The notes under the pieces: generated by a model
What the model saw: the letters and a program-made list of their open reading frames with translations, nothing else
Databases searched by the model: none
What the model was told of the DNA's origin: nothing
Position numbers and translations under genes: made by a program
Assembly: GCF_038502225.1 (NCBI RefSeq)
Contig: NW_027196492.1
Span: forward strand, 1-64,000
Source: Cherax quadricarinatus
Taxonomy: Eukaryota; Arthropoda; Malacostraca; Decapoda; Parastacidae
Reading direction: 5' to 3'
DNA: 64,000 nt
Shown: positions 21,161 to 32,883 of the stretch, piece after piece
How the letters are laid out: each line of letters starts with the position of its first letter
How positions within the stretch are numbered: the stretch's first letter is position 1

Positions 21161-21974
21161 CTGATCGTATGCGAATACTGTTTCTTCGGGCTACGCATTA
21201 TGTATGAAATTTGCACAATATATGGCAAAATTACGGGTCACTTGGGTCTGCTGCGGTCACTCAGAGCGACACACCACCTCCTCCTGCTGACTGTTAGTCA
21301 GCACTGAGACTCGTGTGGTTGAAGCAGCTCAAACTGCAGCCACTCACAGAGTTACCAATTTGTATTTTGTAGCATTTGACACTAAAATATGAACAAAAAA
21401 TGACGAGAAATGTCTAAAAATAACAACAAATGTATTACTGTTATGGTATACGTCACAACAATTACGCATTTACCTCATTTACTATAATTACGGTAACTTT
21501 TTTAGAGAATTATCGTACAGAGACGAGACATACACCAAAATATTACCAGATTCTTGAGCTCTTTCTCGGTAACATTAACTCATTTTTCAATACTTTTCGT
21601 ATTTTCCGTATAATTCAGCGCTTGACGAGTCACGCGCCGCTAACGTTCACACAACAACACTAATCTACGCACCTAAATACGTTCATAAATGTACTTACAC
21701 AACTAAATAATTAATCAAGCTAATAATTAACATAAGTAAAATATTAAATATAAATATATGTTCCAGATTTTGACTAGTGGCCAGTTCTTGGTGGACGAAC
21801 TGTGATAGAGATCTCTCATGTCTCAGGTAGTCGACGTTCGAGTCTGTCCAGGAGGATGTTATTACAGAGCGCAGATTATCTGCGTGTCCTCCTCTGTAAT
21901 AACATCTACCTTCGTATACTGATATTAATACACTTGTGTAGTAATATCATATATGGACAGTGCTTCAAGGCTGG
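21161..21974. other. Unique interval
   Basis: No gene recognised. AT-rich at 21360-21760. Contains a nested stem-loop at 21855-21906 (separate entry). Confidence 0.45.
21855..21906. other. Nested inverted repeat
   Basis: Perfect 15-bp arms GATGTTATTACAGAG (21855-21869) and CTCTGTAATAACATC (21892-21906) enclose a second perfect hairpin, CGCAGATTATCTGCG (21870-21884). The symmetry is stronger than expected by chance in unique DNA. It could be a small transposon relic or an RNA hairpin. Confidence 0.6.
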
Positions 21975-24165
21975 CTGAAACTGCTGACCTCAGGGAAGTG
22001 GTGAAGGGTGAATACCTGGATCCACGGACCTAGGGTGGGACTGCTGACCTCAGGGAAGTGGTGAAGGGTGAATACCTGGATCCACGGACCTAGGGTGGGA
22101 CTGCTGACCTCAGGGAAGTGGTGAAGGGTGAATACCTGGATCCACGGACCTAGGGTGGGACTGCTGACCTCAGGGAAGTGGTGAAGGGTGAATACCTGGA
22201 TCCACGGACCTGGGGTGGGACTGCTGACCTCAGGGAAGTGGTGAAGGGTGAATACCTGGATCCACGGACCTGGGGTGGGACTGCTGACCTCAGGGAAGTG
22301 GTGACAGGGTGAATACCTGGATCCACGGACCTGGGGTGGGACTGACCTCTGAATACCTCCACAGGGAACCTCAGGGAAGTGGTGAAGGGTGAATACCTGG
22401 ATCCACGGACCTAGGGTGGGACTGCTGACCTCAGGGAAGTGGTGAAGGGTGAATACCTGGATCCACGGACCTAGGGTGGGACTGCTGACCTCAGGGAAGT
22501 GGTGAAGGGTGAATACCTGGATCCACGGACCTAGGGTGGGACTGCTGACCTCAGGGAAGTGGTGAAGGGTGAATACCTGGATCCACAGTACCTGGGGTGG
22601 GACTGCTGACCTCAGGGAAGTGGTGAAGGGTGAATACCTGGACGGACCACGGACCTGGGGTGGGACTTGATGACCTCAGGGAAGTGGTGAAGGGTGAATT
22701 CCTGAATCCACGGACCTGGGGTAGGACTTGCTGACCTCAGGGAAGTGGTGAAGGGTGAATACCTGGATCCACGTACCTGGGGTGGGACTGCTGACCTCAG
22801 GGAAGTGGTGAAGGGTGAATACCTGGATCCACGGACCTAGGGTGGGACTGCTGACCTCAGGGAAGTGGTGAAGGGTGAATACCTGGATCCACGGACCTAG
22901 GGTGGGACTGCTGACCTCAGGGAAGTGGTGAAGGGTGAATACCTGGATCCACAGACCTAGGGTGGGACTGCTGACCTCAGGGAAGTGGTGAAGGGTGAAT
23001 ACCTGGATCCACGGACCTGGGGTGGGACTGCTGACCTCAGGGAAGTGGTGACAGGTGAATACCTGGAACCACGGACCTGGGGTGGGACTTGCTGACCACA
23101 GGGAAGTGGTGACGGGTGAATACCTGGATCCACGTACCTGGGGTGGGACTGCTGACCTCAGGGAAGTGGTGAAGGGTGAATACCTGGATCCACGGACCTA
23201 GGGTGGGACTGCTGACCTCAGGGAAGTGGTGAAGGGTGAATACCTGGATCCACGGACCTAGGGTGGGACTGCTGACCTCAGGGAAGTGGTGATACCTGGG
23301 GTGAATACCTGGATCCACGGACCTGGGTGTGGGACTGGGGTGGGAACTGCTGACCTCAGGGAAGTGGTGAAGGGTGAATACCTGGATCCACGGACCTGGG
23401 GTGGGACTGCTGACCTCAGGGAAGTGGTGACAGGTGAATACCTGGAACCACGGACCTGGGGTGGGACTTGCTGACCTCAGGGACGTGGTGACGGGTGAAT
23501 ACCTGGATCCACGGACCTGGGGTGGGACTTGCTGACCTCAGGAAAGTGGTGACGGGTGAATACCTGGAACCACGGACCTAGGGTGGGACTTGCTGACCTC
23601 ATGGAAGTGGTGAAGGGTGAATACCTGGATCCACGGACCTGGGGTGGGACTTGCTGACCTCAGGGAAGTGGTGACGGGTGAATACCTGGAACCACGGACC
23701 TGGGGTGGGACTGCTGACCTCAGGGACGTGGTGACAGGTGAATACCTGGAACCACGGACCTGGGGTGGGACTGCTGACCTCAGGGAAGTGGTGAAGGGTG
23801 AATACCTGGATCCACGGACCTGGGGTGGGACTGCTGACCTCAGGGAAGTGGTGAAGGGTGAATACCTGGATCCACGGACCTGGGGTGGGACTGCTGACCT
23901 CAGGGAAGTGGTGACAGGTGAATACCTGGAACCACGGATCTGGGGTGGGACTTGCTGACTTCAGGGACGTGGTGACGGGTGAATACCTGGAACTATGGAC
24001 CTGGGGTGGGACTTGCTGACCTCAGGGAAATGGTGAAGGGTGAATACCTGGATCCACTGACCTGGGGTGGGACTTGGTGACCTCAGGGAAGTGGTGACGG
24101 GTGTATACCTGGAACCACGGGCCTGGGGTGGGACTTGCTGACCAAGGACCGGGGGTAGGACTAGG
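21975..24165. repeat. 60-bp minisatellite, about 36 copies
   Basis: Unit CTGCTGACCTCAGGGAAGTG then GTGAAGGGTGAATACCTGGA then TCCACGGACCTGGGGTGGGA. The first eight units are in perfect 60-bp register; from 22300 small indels and CCTAGGG/CCTGGGG, GATCC/GAACC variants appear. ORF pieces are repeat artefacts. Confidence 0.94.
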
Positions 24166-24239
24166 TGAGGCATCACCAGACTTCAAGGGAAGACATCCGG
24201 GGGCCCACGGATGAATTCCCGGGGAAGGCTTAGATGCAA

Positions 24240-25480
24240 AAGTTCGGATAGGAAGTGTAAGGTGGGAAGTGTAGGATGGGAAGTGTAGGATAGGAAGTGT
24301 AGGATGGGAAGTGTAGGATAAGAAGTGTAGGATAGGAAGTGGGGAAGGGAGAATATCTGAGGGGACACAGATGGACTCCTGGACACATGAACCTGGGGAA
24401 GACTTAGTGTAGGATGGGAAGTGTTGAATAGGAAGTGTAGGATGGAAAGTGAGGAAGGGAGAATGTCTGAGGGGACACAGATAGACTCCTGGACACATGA
24501 ACCTGGGGAAGACTTAGTGTAGGATGGGAAGTGTTGGATAGGAAGTGTAGGATGGGAAGTGAGGAAGGGAGAATGTCTGAGGGGACACAGATAGACTCCT
24601 GGACACATGAACCTGGGGAAGACTTAGTGTAGGATGGGAAGTGTTGGATAGGAAGTGTAGGATGGGAAGTGAGGAAGGGAGAATGTCTGAGGGGACACAG
24701 ACGGACTCCTGGACACATGAACCTGGGGAAGACTTAGTGTAGGATGGGAATTGTTGGATAGGAAGTTTAAGATAGGAAGAGTAGGATGGAAAGTGAGGAA
24801 GGGAGAATGTCTGAGGGGACACAGATAGACTCCTGGACACATGAACCTGGGGAAGACTTAGTGTAGGATGGGAAGTGTACGATAGGAAGTGTAGGATGGG
24901 AAGTGTAGGATAGGAAGTGTAGGATGGGAAGTGAGGAAGGGAGAATGTCTGAGGGGACACAGATAGACTCCTGGACACATGAACCAGGGGAAGTGTTGGA
25001 TAGGAAGTGTAGGATGGGAAGTGAGGAAGGGAGAATATCTGAGGGGACACAGATAGACTCCTGCACACATGAACCTGGGGAAGACTTAGTGTAGGATGGG
25101 AAGTGTAGGATAGGAAATTTAGGATAGGAAGTGTAGGATAGGAAATTTAGGATAGGAATTGTAGGATGGGAAGTGTAGGATAGGAAGTTTAGGATAGGAA
25201 GTGTAGGATGGGAAGTGAGGAAGGGAGAATGTCTTAGGGGACACAGATAGACTCCTGGACACATGAACCTGGGGAAGACTTAGTGTAGGATGGGAAGTGT
25301 AGGATAGGAAGTTTAGAATAGGAAGAGTAGGATAGAAAGTGAAGAAGGGAGAATATCTGAGGGGACACAGATGGACTCCTGGACACATGAACCTGGGGAA
25401 GACTTAGTTGCAAGATTACTGAGTGTAGGATAGGAAGTGAAGAAGGGAGAATATCTGAGGGGACACATGAACCTGGGGAA
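24240..25480. repeat. About 110-bp compound minisatellite with 14-bp inner repeats
   Basis: Each unit has 2-7 copies of a 14-bp GTAGGATGGGAAGT motif followed by GAGGAAGGGAGAATGTCTGA, GGGGACACAGATAGACTCCT and GGACACATGAACCTGGGGAA. Anchors at 24401, 24511, 24621 and 24731 give 110 bp; later units are longer through extra inner repeats. Two-level tandem structure. Confidence 0.92.
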
Positions 25481-25534
25481 ACCATCAAAAACACAGTAAG
25501 TGGACCTTAAAGACGAACTACGTGCCTCCACTTT

Positions 25535-25625
25535 GCAAGGTCTGGTAACTCAGTGGCTGACAGTGGTAATATGCTCAGTGTTTCACCTGGATCAATCCCG
25601 GCAGGTTTCCTGACACTTGTTGCTC
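25535..25625 (+). mobile_element. Possible tRNA-derived SINE head
   Basis: GGTAACTCAGTGGCTGA resembles a pol III A box, and GGATCAATCC about 40 bp later resembles a B box (GGTTCGAATCC). No cloverleaf can be completed and only one copy is present. Confidence 0.35.
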
Positions 25626-26120
25626 CTGTTCACCTAGTAGTAAGTAGTTATTGCTATCACTTGTTCACCTAGTAGTAAGTAGTTATTGTTATCACTTGTT
25701 CACCTAGTAGTAAGTAGTTATTGTTATCACTTGTTCACCTAGTAGTGAGTAGTTATTGTTATCACTTGTTTACCTTGTAGAGAGTAGTTATTGTTATCAC
25801 TTGTTCACCTAGTAGTAAGTAGTTATTGCTATCACATGTTCACCTAGTAGTGAGTAGTTATTGCTATCACTTGTTCATCTAGTAGTGAGTAGTTATTGTT
25901 ATCACTTGTTTACCTAGTAGTGAGTAGTTATTGTTATCACTTGTTCGCCTAGTAGTGAGTAATGATTGTTATCACTTGTTCACCTAGTGGTAAGTAGTTA
26001 TTGTTATCACTTGTTCACCTAGTAGTAAGTAGTTATTGTTATCACATGTTCACCTAGTAGTGAGTAGTTATTGTTATCACTTGTTCACCTAGTGTTAAAT
26101 AGTTATTGTTATCACTTGTT
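25626..26120. repeat. 35-bp minisatellite, left part
   Basis: Unit CACCTAGTAGTAAGTAGTTA plus TTGTTATCACTTGTT. Interrupted at about 26121 by a different satellite and resumed at 26769. Confidence 0.92.
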
Positions 26121-26768
26121 CACAGTAACAGAGAAGACCAGTACAGTAACACAGAAGAACGAGTACACTACTACAGAAGACCAGTACAGTAACACAGAAG
26201 AACGGGTACACTACTACAGAAGACCAGTACAGTAACACAGAAGAACGGGTACACTACTACAGAAGACCAGTACAGTAACACAGAAGAACGGGTACACTAC
26301 TACAGAAGACCAGTACAGTAACACAGAAGAACGGGTACACTACTACAGAAGACCAGTACAGTAACACAGAAGAACGGGTACACTACTACAGAAGACCAGT
26401 ACAGTAACACAGAAGAACGGGTACACTAGTACTACAGAAGACCAGTACAGTAACACAGAAGAACGGGTACAGTACAGTAACAGAGAAGACCAGCATAGTA
26501 ACAGAGAAGACCAATACGGTAACAGAGAAGACCAGTACAGTAACACAGAAGAACGGGTACACTACTACAGAAGACCAGTACAGTAACACAGAAGAACGGG
26601 TACACTACTACAGAAGACCAGTACAGTAACACAGAAGAACGGGTACACTACTACAGAAGACCAGTACAGTAACACAGAAGAACGGGTACAGTACAGTAAC
26701 AGAGAAGACCAGCATAGTAACAGAGAAGACCAATACGGTAACAGAGATGACCAGTACAGAACAGTAAC
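26121..26768. repeat. 43-bp satellite nested in the 35-bp array
   Basis: Unit ACAGTAACACAGAAGAACGG then GTACACTACTACAGAAGACC then AGT. It is built from the same ACAGTAACACAGAAGACCAGT 21-mer that forms the 49.7-57.0 kb array. Both edges fall inside a unit of the surrounding array ('cacttgttcac|agtaacagag' and 'cagtaacacttgttcacc'), so one satellite was inserted into another. Confidence 0.88.
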
Positions 26769-27240
26769 ACTTGTTCACCTAGTGTTAAGTAGTTATTGTT
26801 ATCACTTGTTCACCTAGCAGTGAGTAGTTAATGTTATCACATGTTTACCTAGTAGTGAGTAGTTATTGTTATCACATGTTTACCTAGTAGTGAGTAGTTA
26901 TTGTTATCACTTGTTCACCTAGTGTTAAATAGTTATTGTTATCACTTGTTCACCTAGTAGTTAGAAATTATTGTTATCACTTGTTCACCTAGTGTTAAGT
27001 AGTTATTGTTATCACTTATTCACCTAGTAAGTTATTGTTATCACTTGTTCACCTAGTAAGTTATTGTTATCACTTGTTCACCTAGTAGTGAGTAGTTATT
27101 ATCACTTGTTCACCTAGTGTTAAGTAGTTATTGTTATCACTTGTTCACCTAGTAGTAAGTAATTATCACTTGTTCACCTAGTAGTAAGTAGTTGTTATCA
27201 CTTGTTCACCTAGTAGTAAGTAGTTATTGTTATCACTTAT
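26769..27240. repeat. 35-bp minisatellite, right part
   Basis: Continuation of 25626-26120, with more deletions within units. Confidence 0.9.
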
Positions 27241-27370
27241 TCAGCTGGCTGGATCCCGTCAACAATGTCTGTCAGCTGGTCTGTAATAATTGTATCATGT
27301 ACTTTTAGTAATGTCAGATTATTATTATAATTATTATTATTGTTTTTTATTTTTTTATTAACACATCGTC

Positions 27371-27716
27371 GGTTCCCCACCAAGGCAGTGTGACCCACCA
27401 AGGCAGGGTGACCCACCAAGGCAGGGTGACCCACCAAGGCAGGGTGACCCACCAAGGCAGGGTGACCCACCAAGGCAGGGTGACCCACCAAGGCAGGGTG
27501 ACCCACCAAGGCAGGGTGACCCACCAAGGCAGGGTGACCCACCAAGGCAGGGTGACCCACCAAGGCAGGGTGACCCACCAAGGCAGGGTGACCCACCAAG
27601 GCAGGGTGACCCACCAAGGCAGGGTGACCCACCAAGGCAGGGTGACCCACCAAGGCAGGGTGACCCACCAAGGCAGGGTGACCCACCAAGGCAGGGTGAC
27701 CCACCAAGGCAGTCTT
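27371..27716. repeat. 18-bp minisatellite inside the RTE 3' region, about 19 copies
   Basis: Unit CCACCAAGGCAGGGTGAC, essentially perfect. The single-copy source is CCCACCAAGGCAGGGTGG at 59138 in the intact RTE. Confidence 0.95.
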
Positions 27717-28097
27717 GCCAGAGGCGCACTCACACCACAGTTATGAAATTGCAACACTAACACCCCTCCTTCAGAGTGTTGGCTCTGTACTTTACATCTC
27801 CAGGACTCAAGTCCGGTCTGCCAGTTTCCCTGAATCCCTTCATAAATGTTACCTTGCTCACACTCAACATACATGTATGCTTGCTAGAAGTCCAAGCATC
27901 TCACTCACAAAACCTCCTTTATCCCCTGCCTCCAACTCCTCCTAGGCCGACCCCGACCTCGCCACCCCTCCACTATAGATTTATACTCTCTCGAAGCCAT
28001 TCTACTTCGTTCCATCCTCTCTACATGTTTTGGTAATCCCGCACCTTCTCCTAATTTCCATACTACGGATTCTCTACATTGACCTTAGATATTACAT

Positions 28098-29535
28098 CTC
28101 CACTGTCTCCAGTCTTCTTGCTGCAACATTCACCACTCAGGCTTCACACTGTCTCCAGTCTTCTTGCTGCAACATTCACCACTCATGCTTCACACTGTCT
28201 CCAGTCTTCTTGCTGCAACATTCACCACTCATGCTTCACACTGTCTCCAGTCTTCTTGCTGCAACATTCACCACTCAGGCTTCACACTGTCTCCAGTCTT
28301 CTTGCAGCAACATTCACCACTCAGGCTTCACACTGTCTCCAGTCTTCTTGCTGCAACATTCACCACTCAGGCTTCACACAGTCTCCAGTCTTCTTGCTGC
28401 AACATTCACCACTCAGGCTTCACACAGTCTCCAGTCTTCTTGCTGCAACATTCACCACTCAGGCTTCACACAGTCTCCAGTCTTCTTGCTGCAACATTCA
28501 CCACTCATGCTTCACACTGTCTCCAGTCTTCTTGCTGCAACATTCACCACTCATGCTTCACACTGTCTCCAGTCTTCTTGCTACAACATTCACCACTCAG
28601 GCTTCACACTGTCTCCAGTCTTCTTGCTACAACATTCACCACTCAGGCTTCACACTGTCTCCAGTCTTCTTGCTGCAACATTCACCACTCAGGCTTCACA
28701 CTGTCTCCAGTCTTCTTGCTGCAACATTCACCACTCAGGCTTCACACTGTCTCCAGTCTTCTTGCTGCAACATTCACCACTCATGCTTCACACTGTCTCC
28801 AGTCTTCTTGCTGCAACATTCACCACTCATGCTTCACACTGTCTCCAGTCTTCTTGCTGCAACATTCACCACTCATGCTTCACACTGTCTCCAGTCTTCT
28901 TGCTGCAACATTCACCACTCATGCTTCACACTGTCTCCAGTCTTCTTGCTGCAACATTCACCACTCAGGCTTCACACTGTCTCCAGTCTTCTTGCTGCAA
29001 CATTCACCACTCAGGCTTCACACTGTCTCCAGTCTTCTTGCTGCAACATTCACCACTCATGCTTCACACTGTCTCCAGTCTTCTTGCTACAACATTCACC
29101 ACTCATGCTTCACACTGTCTCCAGTCTTCTTGCTGCAACATTCACCACTCAGGCTTCACACTGTCTCCAGTCTTCTTGCTGCAACATTCACCACTCAGGC
29201 TTCACACTGTCTCCAGTCTTCTTGCTGCAACATTCACCACTCAGGCTTCACACTGTCTCCAGTCTTCTTGCTGCAACATTCACCACTCATGCTTCACACT
29301 GTCTCCAGTCTTCTTGCTACAACATTCACCACTCATGCTTCACACTGTCTCCAGTCTTCTTGCTGCAACATTCACCACTCAGGCTTCACACTGTCTCCAG
29401 TCTTCTTGCTGCAACATTCACCACTCAGGCTTCACACTGTCTCCAGTCTTCTTGCTGCAACATTCACCACTCAGGCTTCACACTGTCTCCAGTCTTCTTG
29501 CTGCAACACTCACCACCCATGCTTCACACCCATAC
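28098..29535. repeat. 46-bp minisatellite inside the RTE coding region, about 31 copies
   Basis: Unit CTGTCTCCAGTCTTCTTGCT then GCAACATTCACCACTCAGGC then TTCACA; spacing of AGTCTTCTTG is 46 bp. The single-copy source is 59705-59752 ('cactgcctccagccttctcc'). GGCTTC/TGCTTC and CTGCAAC/CTACAAC variants are interspersed. 46 is not a multiple of 3, so the three long plus-strand open frames are artefacts. Confidence 0.95.
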
Positions 29536-29748
29536 AAGATCATCGGTATAACTATACTCTCATACATTCCCATCTTTGCTTCCATGGATAATGTTGTTAG
29601 TCTCCACAGACTCCTCAATGCACCACTCACATTTTTCCCCTCGTTAATTCTACGATTGAATGACAATAAAAATACAGAAAAAATGTAAGTTAGAAGTATT
29701 CCAGGAAGACTTGACCTGGTGACTCAACAAACTTTACCTCCTGATGAT

Positions 29749-30011
29749 TGTTAGGTAAGACACATATGCAACACTTAGACAACTTTATTCCGAAACGTTT
29801 CGCCTACACAGTAGGCTTCTTCAGTCGAATACAGAAAATAGGCAGGAACAGTAGAGATGTGAAGACGATGTAATCAGTCCATCACCCTTGTAGTCGTAGA
29901 ATTTGAGGTTGTCAGTCCCTCGGCCTGGAGAAGTTCAGTTCCATAGTCAGGAACTATCTGAAGATCAAGCGACAGTGCGGAGACTTAAATACTGTCAGAA
30001 GGAGAGGTGCA

Positions 30012-30055
<44 letters not shown>

Positions 30056-30266
30056 AGAATGTAACCACTGAGAGGTCATGTCCCTCTCAGATCCAACACT
30101 TCTCACTTGAAAAGCTTGTCCAAGGTGTTTTCTGTACCAAGATGCCATGTGTTGCAGTGTCTGACAAGATGAACATCAAAATGGTATACAATACCGACAG
30201 GTTGTTAGGTAAGACACATATGTCTTACCTAACAACCTGTCGGTATTGTATACCATTTTGATGTTC
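29749..30266 (-). mobile_element. PLE terminal insertion with terminal palindrome
   Basis: 518 bp between 13-bp duplications ACCTCCTGATGAT (29736-29748 and 30267-30279). It begins with the minus-oriented leader and hammerhead, contains an (AGT)n run at 30012-30055, and ends in an inverted repeat of perfect 46-bp arms (30171-30216 and 30221-30266) with only a CATA spacer. The plus-strand half restarts just downstream of where a hammerhead would end. No protein. Confidence 0.82.
29782..29839 (-). ncRNA. Hammerhead motif, CUGAAGA family
   Basis: Core 29792-29824 on the minus strand: CUGAAGA, extra A, stem II GCCUAC/GUAGGC, GAAACGUUUC. GGAAUAAAG replaces AAAAUAAAG downstream, so the outer stem I helix is retained. 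Confidence 0.78.
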
Positions 30267-31227
30267 ACCTCCTGATGATACAACTTGGCCACCAAGCTTC
30301 CTACCTTCTTTTATATTTTTTTTTCTTGGTAGAGAGGGTTGTTATATTATGCTTTGCTATATTAATAAGATATTAACATAACCGACACGATAGAAAAGTA
30401 GACACACATGCAATATAATAATAATAAACTATACAAGATTAGTGTCACAAGTGACATGGTCCTTAGGCAAATAGATAAATTAAATCCTAACAAATTCCCA
30501 GACCCTGATGAACTGTACGCAAGGGTTCTAAAGGAATGTAAAGAGGAGCTTAACAAACCTTTGGCTAATCTTTTCAATATATCACTATAGACTGGCATGG
30601 CGCCAGATAAGTGGAAAATGGCAAATGTGATACCTATTTTCAAAGCAGGTGACAGGTCCTTAGCTTCGAACTGTAGACCAATAAGCCCAACCTCCATAGT
30701 GAAAAATTTATGGAATCAATAATTGCCGAGGCAGTTCGTAGCCACAATGAAAAGCAGAAATTAATCAACGAATCTCAGCTTGGTTTTACAAAGGTGCATT
30801 CCTGCCTTACAAATTTATTAACTTTTTTCACTAGGGTATTTGAGGAGGTAGATCATGGTAACGAATATGATATTGTGTATATGGACTTCAGTAAGGCTTT
30901 TGACAGGGTCCCACATCAGAGACTTTCGAGGAAAATTATGGCTCATGGAATAGGAGAATTGTTTTCTAGATAGAGGCATGGTTGTCAAATAGGCAGCAGA
31001 GAGTTTGCAAAAATGGGGAGAAATCAGAGTAGGAAAGCGTCACGAGCCGTGTTCCACAGGGCCGCCTATTGTTCACAATCTACATAAACGACATTGATGA
31101 GGGCATAAAGAGCGACATGAGCAAGTGTGCCGATGACACCAAAATAGGCCGTCGAATTCATTCTGACGAGGACATTAGAGCACTCCAGGAAGTTAAGACA
31201 CATGTGCAACATCTGGATATCTTTATT

Positions 31228-31262
31228 GTAGACGTTTCGCCATCCAGTGGCTTTATCAATAC
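31228..31262 (-). ncRNA. Hammerhead motif with U3-A8 core pair and GUC
   Basis: Minus strand: GUA, then UUGAUAA, extra A, stem II GCCAC/GUGGC-like (one mismatch: GCCAC UGGA UGGC), GAAACGUC, then UAC. GUA:UAC starts stem I. The cleavage triplet is the optimal GUC. Both C3 and G8 of the canonical core are replaced, by a complementary U and A. Confidence 0.65.
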
Positions 31263-31374
31263 AGATTCTAGGACATAATAGGAAGACAGTAGAACTATAA
31301 CTCCAAGGCCGAGGGACTGATTACCTCATCTTTTGTATATAGTTCTACTGTCTTCCTATTATGTCCTAGAATTT

Positions 31375-31409
31375 GTATTGATAAAGCCACTGGATGGCGA
31401 AACGTCTAC
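31375..31409 (+). ncRNA. Hammerhead motif with U3-A8 core pair and GUC (right arm)
   Basis: Same sequence as the minus-strand site: UUGAUAA, GCCACUGGAUGGC, GAAACGUC, GUA:UAC stem I. Confidence 0.65.
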
Positions 31410-32392
31410 AATAAAGATATCCAGATGTTGCACATGTGTCTTAACTTTCATATTGTCGGTATTTTATACCTTTCTTGCACAACTCCAGGAAGATTTGAAT
31501 AGACTGATGCAGTGGCAGATGCAATTTAATATAGACAAATGCAAAGTTGCAAATGTTGGACAGGAAAATAACCATGCCATATATAAAATAAATAATGTAG
31601 ATCTTTACGGATAGTGAAAAAGATTTAGGAGTTCTGGTTAGCAGTAATCTGAAACCAGGACAACAGTGCATAAGTGTTCGCAATAAAGCTAACTGAATTC
31701 TTGGCTTCATATCAAGAAGCAAAACTAATAGGAGTCCTCAGGTTGTTCTTTAAATCTATACATCCTTGGTTAGGCCTCATTTAGATTATGCTGCACAGTT
31801 CTGGTCACCGTATTACAGAATGGATATAAATGCTCTGGAAAGCATACTAAGGAGGATGACAAAGTTGATCCCATGTATCAGAAATCTTCCCTATGACGAT
31901 ATACTGAGGGCCCTGAATCTGCATTTTCTAGAAAGTCGTAGAATGAGGGCGGATATGATTGAGGTGTATAAATTGAAGACAGGAATAAATGAAGGGGATG
32001 TAATAACGAGCTGAAAATATCTAGCCTAGACAGGACTCGTAGCAATGGTTTTAAGTTGGAAAAATTCAGATTCAGGAAGGATATAAGATAGTACTGGTTT
32101 GGTAATAGAGTTGTGGATGAGTGGAACAAACTCCCGAGTACAGTTATAGAGGGTAAAACGTTGTGTAGTTTTAAAAATAGGTTAGATAAATACATGAGTG
32201 GGTGTGGGTGGGTGTGAGTTGGACCTGATTAGCTTGTGCTACTAGGTCAGTTGCCGTGTTCCTTCCTTAAGTGAATGTGACCTGACCTGACTAGGTTGGG
32301 ACATTGCCTTAAGCCGGTAGGAGACTTGGACCTGCCTCGCATGTGCCAGAAGGCCTGCTGCAGTGTTCCTTCTTATGTTCTTATGTTCTTAT

Positions 32393-32570
32393 AACGCGAT
32401 TCTTTATAGACAACGTTCCTAACACAAGTCACACACAGATCTACCTAAGCAGGTACGTGAGTATATATAGGCAGCATAATGATGTGAAGAGTCAGGTGGA
32501 GAATGTTGAAGTTGATTGCTCAGAAGAGATTGGAGTTGAGAAAGACCTACCCAGCATGGGTCAGTAGGTT
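32393..32570 (-). mobile_element. PLE terminal remnant
   Basis: 'tctttatagacaacgttcct...agtcacacacagatctacct' matches the minus-oriented PLE end at 40020-40110 but with stem II and the GAAAC box lost. A TATA-like 'gtatatataggca' follows, as in that family. Dead fragment. Confidence 0.55.
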
Positions 32571-32571
32571 T

Positions 32572-32780
32572 GTTGTAATAAAGTTGGTAGAATTACCGAC
32601 AATATGTAAAGTAAAAGGACACAAGTGCAACTAATGTGACATTTATTGTGGCAACGTTTCGCTCTCCAGGAGCTTTATCAAGCCATTACAAACAATACAC
32701 GGACACAGAGGGTATATAAAGGCTCAGCGTGAGGTGCAATACTAGTGAGATACCATTTCGATGTTCACTAGTGGTAGTAG
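32572..32780 (-). mobile_element. PLE terminal fragment, CUCC family
   Basis: On the minus strand it ends with ATTGTCGGTAATTCTACCAA, the terminal hairpin, preceded by the hammerhead at 32650-32684. Same family as 57877-58000. An (AGT)n run follows at 32764-32800. Confidence 0.65.
32650..32684 (-). ncRNA. Hammerhead motif with U3-A8 core pair, GGC:GCC stem I
   Basis: Minus strand: GGC, UUGAUAA, extra A, stem II GCUC/GAGC with CUGGA loop, GAAACGUU, GCC. All elements pair. It is sequence-distinct from the 31.2-kb family yet has the same U3-A8 exchange. Confidence 0.7.
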
Positions 32781-32883
32781 TAGTAGTAGTAGTAGTGGTA
32801 GTGACAAAAGTAATACAATATGATAGAGCAATTAATTCGTACATGAGTAAAAGGATAAAAAAGCTATTATTTGGGTAACATAA

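Larger units (their letters stand above)
27310..29690 (-). pseudogene. RTE-clade LINE relic swollen by two internal minisatellites
   Basis: The left end (27360-27380 and 27712-28110) matches the 3' untranslated region and C-terminal coding part of the intact RTE at 59.1-62.3 kb: 'cccaccaaggcag', 'gtcttgccaga', 'aggactcaagtccgg'. The right end (29500-29670) translates on the minus strand to [20 protein letters not shown] and [18 protein letters not shown], the RTE C-terminal region. Between them lie an 18-bp array and a 46-bp array, each an expansion of a sequence present once in the intact copy. The copy is 5'-truncated at about 29690 and dead. Confidence 0.85.
31193..31471. mobile_element. 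PLE foldback with two U3-A8 hammerheads
   Basis: A 279-bp inverted repeat inserted in CR1, flanked by ACTCCAGGAAG (11 bp; 31182-31192 and 31472-31482). The plus half ends with TATTGTCGGTATTTTATACC, the PLE terminal hairpin. Confidence 0.8.
30404..32392 (+). pseudogene. CR1 ORF2 fragment (reverse transcriptase), multiply broken, PLE-interrupted
   Basis: This copy of the 53-kb CR1 subfamily starts inside ORF2 at VTSDMVLRQIDKLNPNK and runs to the 3' end. A stop replaces Gln at about 30588. Reverse-transcriptase blocks are split between frames: [16 protein letters not shown] and [15 protein letters not shown] (30710-30973), then CADDTKIGRR (catalytic box FADD mutated to CADD, 31069-31192). A 279-bp PLE foldback (31193-31471) follows, then YAAQFWSPYYRMDINALES and the C-terminus to about 32200. 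The 3' region ends in TTCTTATG repeats near 32392. Several frameshifts make it inactive. Confidence 0.88.

Noticed and set aside
25535..25625. Functional tRNA gene
   Set aside because: A- and B-box-like words are present but no cloverleaf or acceptor stem can be formed; kept only as a possible SINE head.
28030..29688. 552-codon plus-strand protein with 46-residue repeats
   Set aside because: Translation of the 46-bp array antisense to an RTE relic; three frames give the same cycle.
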